Origin: an uncultured Alphaproteobacteria bacterium
GTDB taxonomy: Bacteria; Pseudomonadota; Alphaproteobacteria; UBA11222
NCBI GenBank assembly: GCA_947258435.1
Contig: CAMYID010000006.1
Location: forward strand, 1-57,802
DNA length: 57,802 nucleotides
Reading direction: 5' to 3'
A program made the translations under genes and the position numbers. Under the pieces are notes generated by a model, which was not told the DNA's origin, ran no database searches, and saw only the letters and a list, made by a program, of their open reading frames with translations. Positions 1-9,180 of the stretch are shown one piece after another. Each line of letters opens with the position of its first letter. The first letter of the stretch is position 1.

Positions 1-113
1 CTTGCCTCCATCCGCTGAATCGTCGGCAAGGAAAGCCCTGCCAGTTTCGCAAGCGCCATCTGGTCGATCCCAAGCAATGCGCGCGCCGCGCGCATCTGTC
101 CACCCGTAATCAT
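1..113 (-). CDS. XRE-family HTH regulator, N-terminal fragment
   Basis: An open frame starts at the ATG whose complement is 111-113 and runs off the left edge after 37 codons. The peptide reads MITGGQMRAARALLGID, then QMALAKLAGLSLPTIQRME. This is the classic first half of a Cro/C1-type helix-turn-helix: an arginine-rich helix, then a QxxLAxxAGLS turn and a recognition helix. A role as a DNA-binding transcriptional regulator follows from the family; its target is unknown. The region in front of it (114-250) is strikingly AT-rich, as promoters often are. The C-terminus is outside the window, so any effector domain cannot be seen. Confidence 0.75.
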   Translation of the reverse strand, partial: MITGGQMRAARALLGIDQMALAKLAGLSLPTIQRMEA

Positions 114-242
114 ATAATATACCTACATATTCACATATATTATTTCATAATAGAAGTTTTATTATTCTATATTGATAAATTATCCATCAATTTTGCCGGA
201 TATAGATGATTAACTGCTCATCGTCCATAAAAATCCTCATCC

Positions 243-276
243 AAAAAAAATGCCCGGGATAATTAAATCCCGGGCA
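243..276 (-). terminator. Rho-independent terminator of the amidohydrolase operon
   Basis: A perfect 10-bp inverted repeat (251-260 with 267-276, arm tgcccgggat) has a 6-nt loop. On the minus strand it is followed by eight T residues (complement of 243-250). It lies about 60 nt past the stop of the minus-strand gene ending at 334. A second GC-rich hairpin with a GAAA tetraloop (303-320) sits between the stop codon and this terminator. Confidence 0.85.
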
Positions 277-333
277 TAAATGATCAGAATCCCGATATCA
301 GGCCGGGCCGAAAGGCCCGGTCATTTCCACCGG

Positions 334-2016
334 TCAGGCTGCCTGACCGTTGCGCAACAACTTGCCGGGCAAATTGCCATTGATATCGATCATGTCCTTA
401 TCACCCTCACGCAGCAACACGCCGTTCACCACAACCGCGTCGATGCCGTAAGCCTCGGCAACAAGACGATCGGCGCCGCCAGGGAAATCATAGACACGCT
501 TCAGACCCGATGTGCCCACCGTATCAGGATCGAACACGACAACGTCGGCAGGTTTACCTTCAGCAAGCAGGCCACGATCCTTGATCGCGAACACTTCCGC
601 AGGCCGTGAAGTCAGCATGCGGACAGCTTCCTCAAGCGACATCGCCTTGCGTTCGCGGACCCAGCGGCTCAACAGATGGGTCGAGAAACAGGCATCGCAA
701 AGCTGACTTGCATGAGCACCAGCATCCGAAAGCCCGAGCACGGTGTTCGGGTCCGTCAACAGCGTTTCAACTTCATCCTCATTGGAGTTCGCCACCGGAA
801 TCCGGAACCGCACCTCTAGCTTGTCACGCAGGGACAGATCGATGCTCAAATCGCCCGGATGAACGCCACGCTCTTCGGCCACCTCGTAAACCAGCCGCTC
901 TTCAAGCGCGGGCTCGGACGGGCAGTAGGTAATAACCGCATTCTGCCAGATTGCGCCCAATCCGGCCTTCAGCATTTCCTTGAAGGCCGCACGGAATTCC
1001 GCACTGTCATAAACCGCCATCTTGGCTTCAACCGTCGGCGCTTCGGAGACCGGTTTGAAGACCGGGCTGCTTTCGAAAATGAACGGCGCCTTGAGTTGCA
1101 GCTCGAAGTTGAGCGGCCGGCAGGTCACCTGCGGATAGACCTTGTTGCCCTGCTCCACCAGTTCGGCGGACCGTTTAAGCTGATCGATCGCCGAACCGAA
1201 ACCAAGACCACCGCCGCCAAGCAGCGCGGTCCAGCTGACATTGCATTTGTTGTCCTGATAGAGCGTGGCGAACTCGTTGAAGGACAGATTTTCGCCAACG
1301 GTTGCCTGGATCATCCCCTTGCCCGCCTCGCCCAGCGCACTGGCGATCTCACGGATTTCGTCAAAGCTTGCCAGCCGGCTCGGCACAGGGCGGCCTTCAT
1401 AACCGACATGGGTAAATGCCTTGGAAGTTGCAAAACCAAGCGCACCGGCCTCGATCGCTTCGGCGACGATCTGCTTCATTTGCGCGACTTCTTCGTCTGT
1501 CGCCTCGCGCTCGGTCGATTCCTCGCCCATCACATACATGCGCACCGCAGTATGGCCGACCAATGCCGCCACATTGATAGCCGTCCCGGTCTTCTCGATC
1601 GCATCGAGATATTCGGGAAAGGTCTCAAACGGCCATTTTTCGCCAAGCCCGGAACGCAGGGCCTCGACGCTCATGCCTTCCACATTTTCAAGCGTGCGCA
1701 TGATCAGATCGCGATGCGCGTCACGGGTCGGGGCAACGGTAAAGCCGCAATTGCCGGTAACCACCGTCGTCACACCATGCCAGGGGGAGATCGTCAGCAT
1801 GCGGTCCCACATCACCTGTGCATCATAATGGGTGTGGATATCGACAAACCCCGGGCACACCACCTTGCCGGACGCGTCGATAACCTTGTCAGCGTCTTCG
1901 GGCGCATTGCCGAGCGCAACGACCTTGCCGTCCTTGATGCCGACATCGCCGGCATAACCTTTGGCACCTGTCCCATCCATAATGGTGCCGCCGGTGATCT
2001 TGATATCGTAAGCCAT
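334..2016 (-). CDS. N-acyl-D-amino-acid deacylase family amidohydrolase
   Basis: A 560-residue metal-dependent amidohydrolase of the D-aminoacylase type (family-level call). An N-terminal beta-sandwich segment leads into the metal-binding HxH motif in GFVDIHTHYDAQ (about residue 60), then GVTTVVTGNCGF and later GLSDAGAH. It ends in a composite sandwich piece (LAEGKPADVVVFD). The frame is open 14 codons further upstream, but the ATG at 2016 is preferred because GGAGGAAAAGG stands just before it. Family members hydrolyse N-acyl-D-amino acids, but many relatives in catabolic loci act on other amides or lactams. It is the last gene of a minus-strand run with a second amidohydrolase, a MaoC protein and a CMD protein, so a ring-opening or amide-cleaving catabolic role is more likely than D-amino-acid use. 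A terminator follows. Confidence 0.85.
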   Translation of the reverse strand: MAYDIKITGGTIMDGTGAKGYAGDVGIKDGKVVALGNAPEDADKVIDASGKVVCPGFVDIHTHYDAQVMWDRMLTISPWHGVTTVVTGNCGFTVAPTRDAHRDLIMRTLENVEGMSVEALRSGLGEKWPFETFPEYLDAIEKTGTAINVAALVGHTAVRMYVMGEESTEREATDEEVAQMKQIVAEAIEAGALGFATSKAFTHVGYEGRPVPSRLASFDEIREIASALGEAGKGMIQATVGENLSFNEFATLYQDNKCNVSWTALLGGGGLGFGSAIDQLKRSAELVEQGNKVYPQVTCRPLNFELQLKAPFIFESSPVFKPVSEAPTVEAKMAVYDSAEFRAAFKEMLKAGLGAIWQNAVITYCPSEPALEERLVYEVAEERGVHPGDLSIDLSLRDKLEVRFRIPVANSNEDEVETLLTDPNTVLGLSDAGAHASQLCDACFSTHLLSRWVRERKAMSLEEAVRMLTSRPAEVFAIKDRGLLAEGKPADVVVFDPDTVGTSGLKRVYDFPGGADRLVAEAYGIDAVVVNGVLLREGDKDMIDINGNLPGKLLRNGQAA

Positions 2017-2103
2017 CCTTTTCCTCCAAACTCCGCCGATTAAAAAAACAGCCGGCACTGCGAAGATATCGCGGCGCCGGCTGAAAGTCGGTTTTATGTG
2101 TGA

Positions 2104-3207
2104 CTAAACAGCCAGCTTATAAAGCGTTGCGACATTGTCGTGCAGAATGTCTTTTTTCTGATCTTCGGTCAGACCGGACGTATGTTCAGCCAGAATTTCC
2201 TTGGACCAGGGCCAGGTCGAATCCGAATGCGGGAAGTCATTGGCCCACATCAGCCGCTTGGTGTTCATCATTTCAGCCATCCGGAATGCCACCCAGTCAT
2301 CCTGGAAGGTCAGATAGATGTTTTCCTTGAAATACTCACTGGGAAGCATGGCCAGTTCCTGACCCTTCATCCAGAACCGGTGCCGCTTATAGGCATGATC
2401 CATACGGTACATGTAGTGCGGCACCCAGCCGGCATCCGCTTCCACGCAGCAGATCCTGAGATCCGGGTTGCGCTCAAACACGCCCGAAAAGATCAGCATA
2501 CCCATGATATCCTGACAGCCGCGGATGATCGACTGGAATGCATTGATGCGCGGGCCGCGCGGTGCACCGCTGATACCGTCCGAGCTGCTTGTCAGAATAT
2601 GGAAGGAAAGCGGCAGTTCAAGCTCGATGGCAAGCTGCCAGAACGGGTCGTAAGCCGGATCGTCATAGTCCAGCTCGGCCGGATTGCCCGGCATCATCAC
2701 CCCGGCAAATCCCTGCTCCTTGATCTCTTTCAGATCCGCCATGCCTTCCGCGATCGAGCCCATGGCGATCTGCGCCAGCGGGATAAGCCGCTTGCGGTCT
2801 TCGGAACAATAATCAAGCAGCCAGCGGTTATAAGCCTTCATGCAGGCGCGCTTATATTCAAAGTCGGGATGGTTGCACATCACCATACCCACGGTCGGAT
2901 AGATGATTTCGGCCGCGACACCGTCCTTTTCCTGATCGGCGACACGATATTTCGCATCCCAACCGCTTTTCCACAGATCGTCGAAACGCATGCCATCCAT
3001 GCGCAGTTCGGACGGGTCAAGCCCGGCAGCCGCAACAAGTCCCATAGGAATCGGGTTGTCCATGCCGTTGACGACATAGATATCGCCCAGCCCTTCGACA
3101 AATTTCATCGACGGCGCCACATCGCGATATTTCGGATCGATATAATCGATATAGCAATTCGGCGGCTCCGTAATATGAGAATCCGCGGAAATCGGTACGT
3201 AGGACAT
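2104..3207 (-). CDS. Amidohydrolase 2 family metal-dependent hydrolase
   Basis: A 367-residue TIM-barrel hydrolase of the amidohydrolase-2 family (PF04909). The N-terminus carries the D-x-H motif in ISADSHITEP, and the C-terminal part carries WANDFPHSDSTWP, the conserved Asp-His segment of this family. Relatives include decarboxylases of the ACMSD/gamma-resorcylate group and hydrolases found in catabolic clusters for cyclic acids; the substrate cannot be read from sequence. GGAGGAAGAGGAG precedes the ATG. It is 87 nt upstream of the D-aminoacylase-like gene on the same strand, so the two are probably co-transcribed. Confidence 0.85.
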   Translation of the reverse strand: MSYVPISADSHITEPPNCYIDYIDPKYRDVAPSMKFVEGLGDIYVVNGMDNPIPMGLVAAAGLDPSELRMDGMRFDDLWKSGWDAKYRVADQEKDGVAAEIIYPTVGMVMCNHPDFEYKRACMKAYNRWLLDYCSEDRKRLIPLAQIAMGSIAEGMADLKEIKEQGFAGVMMPGNPAELDYDDPAYDPFWQLAIELELPLSFHILTSSSDGISGAPRGPRINAFQSIIRGCQDIMGMLIFSGVFERNPDLRICCVEADAGWVPHYMYRMDHAYKRHRFWMKGQELAMLPSEYFKENIYLTFQDDWVAFRMAEMMNTKRLMWANDFPHSDSTWPWSKEILAEHTSGLTEDQKKDILHDNVATLYKLAV

Positions 3208-3567
3208 GCGTTACTCCTCTTCCTCCAAAGCCTGGCCCAATCGTCGAACCGGCAGTTTTCTAGTTCCTGGTGCCACAACCGCTATGCAAGCGGCGGCACG
3301 GGCAAAGTCTTATATAGCCTGCGCTAAACAAAACTCTGATACCATATAAATCTCTTATAATATATGACAATTTTTCAGAAATTTCCACGCCGGCCCCCCG
3401 CGGCCCGGCGATATTTTTCGTATCTGCCTGATCAGAAAGGAAAATGCCGGATGCCCGACAGGGCGTCCACAGGGGACCCCCGGCCACGACAAGCCGGCAT
3501 TGGCTAAAGTGAACGTCGCATCGCAACGGAAGCCGCGCAGCGACTGCCCCGGCACACGGCGTTTCAG
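3208..3567. other. Intergenic stretch without a gene
   Basis: This 360-nt gap separates the MaoC gene from the amidohydrolase-2 gene on the same strand. I see no convincing coding frame. Around 3340-3370 it is AT-rich, and the complement holds TTGTCA followed 17 nt later by ATATGG, which could be a weak sigma-70 promoter for the amidohydrolases. If so, the minus-strand arm has at least two transcription units. Confidence 0.4.
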
Positions 3568-4422
3568 CTAGTCCTTATAGGTGACCTTGGCCTGCGACAG
3601 CACCACATCGCCGCCGGCGGTTTCCCCCTGAATGATCGCCTCACCCGGGGCGGTTTTCCACATCTTGGTGACGATCGTTTCGCCGAACTGCACCCGTTCG
3701 GCAAACCGGCCTGTCATGGAGACGAATTTCGCCGGATCGCCACCGCACAGACCTTTGAGCGCCGCACGCCCGATAAATCCATAAGTGCACAAACCATGCA
3801 TAAAGGGGGCGTCAAAGCCACCGAGTTTCGCGAATTCAGGGTCGATATGGATCGGATTCCAATCCCCCGACAGGCGGTAAATGGCCCCCTGCTCCATCAG
3901 CGTGGGGTAGGAAATCTCCACATCCGGCGCACGTTCAGGGGGCGCATTCCTCCCCTCGGTGGAGGGGCCCCGTTCGCCGCCAAAACCGCCCGCGCCGCGC
4001 ACGAACAGGCTGGCATAGGTGGTCAGCAGCACCCCATCGGCATCCTCAAGGGTACTTTCAATACCCAGCACCGCCGCCTTGCCCTTGTCCCAGACCTCGA
4101 CAATCTTGCCCGAAACCTTGCCCTTGGCATTGGCGGGGATCGGCCGCTTCAGCGCGAATGCCTGTTCCCCATGCAGCAACATCTCAAGCCGCAGATCGAC
4201 ATTCATCATGGCGCCCGCCATACCGCGACCACCCGGGATCACCGCAAAGGTCGGCAGCACGAGCGGCCCCTTGCCTTCGTAAACGAACTCAAGCTCATCG
4301 GCGGGCTTTGAGCCGACACCAAGCGCATAGAGCATGGTATCCTTCTGTGTCCAGCTCACCTCAACCGGGTCGAACACATGGCCAACCAGATCGGAATTCA
4401 AGGGCAGTTTCGACTTTGACAT
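3568..4422 (-). CDS. MaoC-like hydratase (hotdog fold)
   Basis: A 284-residue double-hotdog protein of the MaoC/2-enoyl-CoA hydratase-2 type. The second hotdog holds the hydratase-2 motif GDWNPIHIDPEFA with the catalytic Asp and His, followed by FDAPFMHGLCTYGF. The N-terminal half (SWTQKDTMLYALGVG) is the degenerate hotdog usual for eukaryote-like MFE-2 hydratases and actinobacterial homologues. It probably hydrates a 2-enoyl-CoA to the (R)-3-hydroxyacyl-CoA. The start at 4422 is chosen for the AGGAGAG just upstream; the frame is open 29 codons further, but those residues look non-coding (Arg-rich). Confidence 0.88.
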   Translation of the reverse strand: MSKSKLPLNSDLVGHVFDPVEVSWTQKDTMLYALGVGSKPADELEFVYEGKGPLVLPTFAVIPGGRGMAGAMMNVDLRLEMLLHGEQAFALKRPIPANAKGKVSGKIVEVWDKGKAAVLGIESTLEDADGVLLTTYASLFVRGAGGFGGERGPSTEGRNAPPERAPDVEISYPTLMEQGAIYRLSGDWNPIHIDPEFAKLGGFDAPFMHGLCTYGFIGRAALKGLCGGDPAKFVSMTGRFAERVQFGETIVTKMWKTAPGEAIIQGETAGGDVVLSQAKVTYKD

Positions 4423-4520
4423 CGCAGCTCTCCTGTCGCGTTTCGCACGCGGTGTAAAATGCCATCGCGCGAGCCGCACCGGCCCGCGCGATGTTCGGAA
4501 TTGTTGCAAACTGGCCGGCT

Positions 4521-5120
4521 CTAATAGCCTTTGGGCGCGCGTGGCGCTGGCTGACCGTCGGGGGCCCAGGCCTCGACGCCTTCTTCAAGCGGCACTTCAA
4601 GCGACAGCAGAAGCTGCGAAAACAGCCGCCAATTGCCGATGGCAACCACCATTTCCAGCAATTCCGCGTCATTCTTGATATGCTTGGCGCATTCAGCCCA
4701 GGTCTGCGGCGAAATCCGCCCCGAATCGAGTGTTTCGTCAGTAGCACGAAGCACCGCGCGATCCGCATCGGTCAGCACATCGGAATTTTCCCAGGAACGG
4801 CAGGCCAGCACGACCTCCTCCGGAATATCAAGCTGCATGCAAACGCGCCAATGCTGCGTCCATTCGTAGCAGGAGCCGGTGACCCAGCCGATCCGCATAA
4901 TGATCAGTTCACGCAGCCGCGCATCAAGCTGATTGCCCTGAAAAAGCAGCATGTTGAGCGTATTGCCCAGCTCACGCGCCAGGGGCGGATTCTTCAGCAA
5001 AATGCGGAAAACGCTCAGCGGCGCCATCGCTTCGGAAATATTTTCGGACGCCGCCGCCTTCTTTGCATCCTCGATCGACAGCATCGCTATGCGTGGTTCA
5101 TGTCCTGATGTGCTTGCCAT
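4521..5120 (-). CDS. Carboxymuconolactone decarboxylase (CMD) family protein
   Basis: A 199-residue all-helical protein of the CMD/AhpD superfamily. The core LDARLRELIIMRIGWVTGS is followed by CYEWTQHWRV, giving the E-x-x-H-like active-site helix of this superfamily. Only one Cys is seen at the usual CxxC position, so a peroxidase function of AhpD type is unlikely. In catabolic clusters such proteins are of uncertain function, being decarboxylases or accessory factors. GGGGAGAAG lies in front of the ATG. It is the first gene of the minus-strand arm, facing the alcohol dehydrogenase gene across a 152-nt divergent promoter region. Confidence 0.85.
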   Translation of the reverse strand: MASTSGHEPRIAMLSIEDAKKAAASENISEAMAPLSVFRILLKNPPLARELGNTLNMLLFQGNQLDARLRELIIMRIGWVTGSCYEWTQHWRVCMQLDIPEEVVLACRSWENSDVLTDADRAVLRATDETLDSGRISPQTWAECAKHIKNDAELLEMVVAIGNWRLFSQLLLSLEVPLEEGVEAWAPDGQPAPRAPKGY

Positions 5121-5272
5121 TGTATACTTCTCCCCTGCTGCAAGTTGTCATTTTTCCTATAATGGCGCAGTGTGAAATAAAACGCCATCTACATATCTGC
5201 GGCAAACTATTATAAGCTTCTCGCAAACAATGGAATAAGGCGTATCTTCAGAACATAAGGGGAGCGACGGAC

Positions 5273-6370
5273 ATGCCACCAAAATCATCTATGGCCATGG
5301 TGCAAACGGGCCCGCGCAAAATCGAAAAAATGGATTTGCCGATGCCCGACATCACCGACTACACCGCCCTGCTGCGGATCGAAGCCTGCGGCATCTGCGG
5401 CAGCGATTATGAACAATATGAAGGTGTACTGAACATGCCGATGCCGGTGGTGCCCGGGCATGAACCGCTCGGCGTGATCGAGGCGATCGGCGATGAAGCG
5501 GCGAAGCGCTGGAAAGTGGATGTGGGCGACCGGGTCTGCGTGGAAACCATGCTGTCCTGTCGCTTCTGCGGCCCCTGCCTTGGCGGCAACTACCATCTGT
5601 GCGAGGACCGGCGCATCTATTCCTATATCCCGATCGACGAGGGACCCGGCCTGTGGGGCGGCTATTCGGAATATATGTTCCTTGACGCCAACACCATCGT
5701 GCACAAGATCGACAAGGATCTGCCTGCTGAAATCGCGGTGATGTTCAACCCGCTGGGTGCCGGGTACCGCTGGGCGGTCGAAATCCCGCAGACCAAACCG
5801 GGCGACACGGTCGTCATCATGGGTCCCGGCCAGCGCGGTTTGTCGAGCGTTGTGGCCACCAAACAGGCGGGCGCAAAGACGGTAATCGTGACCGGGCTTG
5901 AGGCCGACGGCCCGAAAATGCAGATCGCGAAGGAATTCGGCGCCGATTACGCGATCGACGTGCAGAACGAAAACGCCAAGGAAAAGGTCAGGGAATATAC
6001 CCAGGGCAAAGGTGCCGATGTGGTTGTCGACGTCTCTTCCTATGCGACCGAACCGGTGGTCGACGCGTTGAGCTTCGTCAGGCCAGGCGGCACCATTGTC
6101 CTAGCCGGCGTCAAGGGCTACAAGCCGGTGCCGGGCTTTATTTCCGACGTTATCGTGATGAAGGAAATCACCATCAAGGGTGCGATCGGTGTGACGTCTT
6201 CGGGCTATACAAGCGCGATCGAACTGCTTGAGAAACGCATCATCCCGTTCGAGAAGATGCATACCCATGATTTCGACCTGACAGAGGCGGAACTTGCCAT
6301 CCAGACCCTTGCGCGGGAAATCGAAGGCGAGGAATCGGTGCATTCTTGCCTTGTTCCGGGGCTGAAGTAA
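5273..6370 (+). CDS. Zinc-dependent alcohol dehydrogenase (MDR family)
   Basis: A 365-residue medium-chain dehydrogenase. The N-terminal GroES-like domain shows the catalytic zinc motif EACGICGSDYEQYEG and PGHEPLG, then the structural zinc loop CRFCGPC with a fourth Cys in HLCED. The Rossmann domain carries GPGQRG for NAD(P). It oxidises an alcohol or reduces an aldehyde or ketone; its glutamate/aspartate-rich N-terminus resembles threonine/butanediol-dehydrogenase-like members. AAGGGGAG precedes the ATG. The thioesterase gene starts 5 nt after its stop, so the two are co-translated. The divergent arrangement with the CMD/MaoC/amidohydrolase arm suggests one pathway. Confidence 0.9.
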   Translation: MPPKSSMAMVQTGPRKIEKMDLPMPDITDYTALLRIEACGICGSDYEQYEGVLNMPMPVVPGHEPLGVIEAIGDEAAKRWKVDVGDRVCVETMLSCRFCGPCLGGNYHLCEDRRIYSYIPIDEGPGLWGGYSEYMFLDANTIVHKIDKDLPAEIAVMFNPLGAGYRWAVEIPQTKPGDTVVIMGPGQRGLSSVVATKQAGAKTVIVTGLEADGPKMQIAKEFGADYAIDVQNENAKEKVREYTQGKGADVVVDVSSYATEPVVDALSFVRPGGTIVLAGVKGYKPVPGFISDVIVMKEITIKGAIGVTSSGYTSAIELLEKRIIPFEKMHTHDFDLTEAELAIQTLAREIEGEESVHSCLVPGLK

Positions 6371-6374
6371 GCCC

Positions 6375-7220
6375 ATGGATGACGTTCGTAACTGGGTTGA
6401 GAACGCCCCCTATGCCAAGGCATTGGGGGTGCAACTGACCGATCTGAGTGACAGCGGCGCGTCTTTTCTGTTGCCCTTCGCCGAATCGAACGCCAATCCC
6501 GGCGGTGCTTTGCACGGGGGGGTTTACGCCTCCCTTTCGGTGATCGGCGGGCAGACGCTGGCACGCCACATTCTGGGACCCGAAACCGGGCCGTGGCACA
6601 CGATGGGCTTCCAGATCAACTACCTGGCTGCCGCTATCAATGAAGATGTACAGGCGGAAGCGCGGCTGCTGCGCCGGGGTAAGGAGCTGTGCTTTGTCGA
6701 GGTAACCTCGCGCACCGCGGAGGGCAAACCCACCGGCCATGCGACCGTGGCGATGCGCGGTCGCATGGGCAAGCCTGCGGCTCAGATGATCAAGGCCCCC
6801 GGCGATGATGGCAAATCCGACCCGGGTCCCATGGGCAAGCTGATGAGCTCGGTCAATTTCATAGCCGGGCGCGGCCTTGAGGTTGAACTGATGGCCGATA
6901 GCCGCGCACGCATCATCATGCCCGAACTTGAGGCCAATCGCGATCTGGATGGCGGACATCATGAGGGGGCTGTGCTGGCGCTGCTCGATACCTGCGGCGC
7001 CATGGCCGCCTGGGCGGAAACCGGCCCTGGCCCCTTCAAGGCTTCGACCGCGGCGATCCAGGCACAGATTCATAAAGGGCAGCCGACAGGCGAGCTTGTC
7101 TCCTATGCACATGTGATCAACCGCGACGATGAGATCTTCTGGAGCCATGTGGACGTCGCGGAAAAAGCCGGCGGCGATCTGATCGCGCAGGGCACGGTTC
7201 TCTACCGCATCGTGCGCTAA
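6375..7220 (+). CDS. PaaI-type thioesterase with two hotdog domains
   Basis: A 281-residue tandem hotdog protein. Each half carries a PaaI-like glycine motif: GGALHGGVYASLSVIGGQ (about residue 38) and DGGHHEGAVLALLDTCGAM (about residue 194). Single-domain PaaI thioesterases are about 140 residues, so this is a duplicated or fused form. It probably hydrolyses acyl-CoA or aryl-CoA thioesters, releasing CoA when the pathway stalls or making the free acid product. It is tightly spaced behind the alcohol dehydrogenase gene. Confidence 0.85.
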   Translation: MDDVRNWVENAPYAKALGVQLTDLSDSGASFLLPFAESNANPGGALHGGVYASLSVIGGQTLARHILGPETGPWHTMGFQINYLAAAINEDVQAEARLLRRGKELCFVEVTSRTAEGKPTGHATVAMRGRMGKPAAQMIKAPGDDGKSDPGPMGKLMSSVNFIAGRGLEVELMADSRARIIMPELEANRDLDGGHHEGAVLALLDTCGAMAAWAETGPGPFKASTAAIQAQIHKGQPTGELVSYAHVINRDDEIFWSHVDVAEKAGGDLIAQGTVLYRIVR

Positions 7221-7299
7221 TCGGATGCTGTCTGCTATTGTGATTAGCTAACGCTTCGTCAACGCAGTTCGAGCCAGCGCCTGTTGGGGGAGGCTGCTT

Positions 7300-9180
7300 G
7301 TGCAATACAAAAAACCACCTTCGTCGCTCCATGCCGCAGCCAGCGCGGCATGGCGGCACCAACGAATCCGCGTAAGATCCAAGCAAGACAAGTGGCATTC
7401 CATACTTTGGCGTTTTCTACTGCTGCCATTTGATTTGTTAGTTTGGTTCCTGTTTTCATTCGTCTTTAACCCGATAGGCTGGGTTTTACGGAAGGCGGGA
7501 AGAGCATTTCTGCTACTGGCGGCGATCGCATTGATGTCGCTCCTCCAAGCATATGATCCGCTCGGCATTTACTCCAATTCCGACAGATTTACCGCCACGA
7601 TCATCTATCAGATTTTCTCTCCGGAACTCTATTCCTCCGACAGAAGAGAAAGAGTGACCGTCATTTTGCTTTCAGACAATGACCTGAACGAAATGGGAGA
7701 GGCCTGGCCCATCGAGTACGGGACGCACGCACTGATATTGGATGAAATACAGAAGCTGAAACCCAAATCCGTGTTCGTCGATTTCGGATTTCTCGACAAG
7801 CGGGATGACGACACCATAGTGGACCTGCAGAACACGATCCGGAACTATCAGAGCGGCATTTTGGATGGAGACAACGGAAGCGACATACCCGGCAGACCAC
7901 TTATGTTCGCAACCGCCGAGGCGAACAACGCCATCCCGTCAGATGGTGCAATCGATGAGATCGCGAACGCCGCCGCACTGGTAACTGCACCCGGCGCATT
8001 CTATTCCGCGTTCGGACTGAAATACCCGCTCTGGAACTGCATGGCCACCGAACGCAGAGATGGAACCGGGTTCCGCCCCTCTCCTGCGCTGGCAGCCTTT
8101 GCCGCAACATCTGCAAAAAGCGCCGAAAATCCGAGTACGACAAAAGCAGGCATACACAATGCCAGCTTCGACCTGGCGCAAAAAATAGTCGGTACCGAAC
8201 ACGCAGGCGAGATGCAGGTATGCCTTCCCCACGACCTCAACATGCGGAACGAGGAGAAGGTTTCACTTCCGCACGATGCCTCACACATGGAGGTCATCTG
8301 GGGTGTGGTCCCGCCTTACCGTACCGATCTCGGGGGATTCCAGTGTGACCGTGATCAGCCGGTCGATCATTTCTGGCGCAGAGCTTTTTTTGCGCTTGGG
8401 AATCTCTTCAAGGAAAAAAACCAGGGAGATACACGGGAAGAAATCGGCATGTTGCGGCAAACCTGCGCGCCGCACCTGACAATCGGCGCATCGCAATTCC
8501 TTGCGCTCACGCCGCTGCTCGAAGCAGAGAGTTGCCAAGCGGTGACCGCGAGCAACCGGCCCGTCAGCGAGGACGACCAGGAAGGGGAGATTTCCAACAA
8601 ACACGGTATAGCGGCAGAAAACTGCGAAAAAGCCCTCGCAATAAAGGCTGCCATTCAGGGTAAGCACATTATCTATGGCGGCAACCTCACTATGGCGGCC
8701 GACCTTGTTCTGCCGCCGACACACAAGCCGTTGCCAGGGGCCTACTTCCATGCGATGGCACTGGATAACCTGCTGGAATATTCGAGCGGCGGGAGTGCGG
8801 CACCGCCCGCCTTCCGGGTCGCCGAAACCAGATGGTTTGGCCACGATGCAAGTCTCATCATAGAAATCGGTATTCTATTATTTTATGTCGGCTTGTGGGA
8901 TATCGGAAAAAATCACAGCGACAGGAAAAGAATATCCTATTTGCAGGGGCTTCGAGATGAAACAAATAACAATGTCATATATGAAATTGACTACAAGGCT
9001 CAGCATATCCTAAGCTTTATCAAAATCAGAAATGTCATTTTATTGTCTATTATCTCTCTTTTTGCGTTTTCGACACTGCTTGTTTTCTTCCTGTATTTCA
9101 CAAACCTTGCAGTGATAAATTTTACCGCCATCCTTGGAATTCTCGCACTGCGGGAAATTCCGCGCTGGTTTGCATCATAA
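7300..9180 (+). CDS. CHASE2-domain membrane protein without output domain
   Basis: A 626-residue protein. Two hydrophobic segments lie near the N-terminus (about 38-60 and 67-85). They are followed by a long extracytoplasmic CHASE2-like domain recognisable by VTVILLSDNDLNE, GEAWPIEYGTHALILDEI and PKSVFVDFGF. The C-terminal 100 residues contain three hydrophobic stretches (about 523-545, 575-600, 600-620), then LALREIPRWFAS and the stop. In known CHASE2 proteins the domain is followed by transmembrane helices and a kinase, cyclase or adenylate/guanylate domain; none is present here. The GTG start is supported by GGGGGAGG 7 nt upstream. It reads in the same direction as the secreted protein and M48 peptidase genes, 121 nt before the next start, so a signalling or sensing role with them is inferred. 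Confidence 0.8.
   Translation: MQYKKPPSSLHAAASAAWRHQRIRVRSKQDKWHSILWRFLLLPFDLLVWFLFSFVFNPIGWVLRKAGRAFLLLAAIALMSLLQAYDPLGIYSNSDRFTATIIYQIFSPELYSSDRRERVTVILLSDNDLNEMGEAWPIEYGTHALILDEIQKLKPKSVFVDFGFLDKRDDDTIVDLQNTIRNYQSGILDGDNGSDIPGRPLMFATAEANNAIPSDGAIDEIANAAALVTAPGAFYSAFGLKYPLWNCMATERRDGTGFRPSPALAAFAATSAKSAENPSTTKAGIHNASFDLAQKIVGTEHAGEMQVCLPHDLNMRNEEKVSLPHDASHMEVIWGVVPPYRTDLGGFQCDRDQPVDHFWRRAFFALGNLFKEKNQGDTREEIGMLRQTCAPHLTIGASQFLALTPLLEAESCQAVTASNRPVSEDDQEGEISNKHGIAAENCEKALAIKAAIQGKHIIYGGNLTMAADLVLPPTHKPLPGAYFHAMALDNLLEYSSGGSAAPPAFRVAETRWFGHDASLIIEIGILLFYVGLWDIGKNHSDRKRISYLQGLRDETNNNVIYEIDYKAQHILSFIKIRNVILLSIISLFAFSTLLVFFLYFTNLAVINFTAILGILALREIPRWFAS

Noticed and set aside
859-2043. Long open frame antisense to the D-aminoacylase-like gene
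   Set aside because: It mirrors the codon structure of the true gene, has no recognisable domain and no ribosome site. Similar antisense frames over 2140-3327, 36157-37299, 46329-47351 and 50400-51755 were dropped for the same reason.
4423-4509. N-terminal extension of the MaoC protein
   Set aside because: The 29 extra codons are Arg-rich and lie upstream of a good ribosome site for the ATG at 4422.
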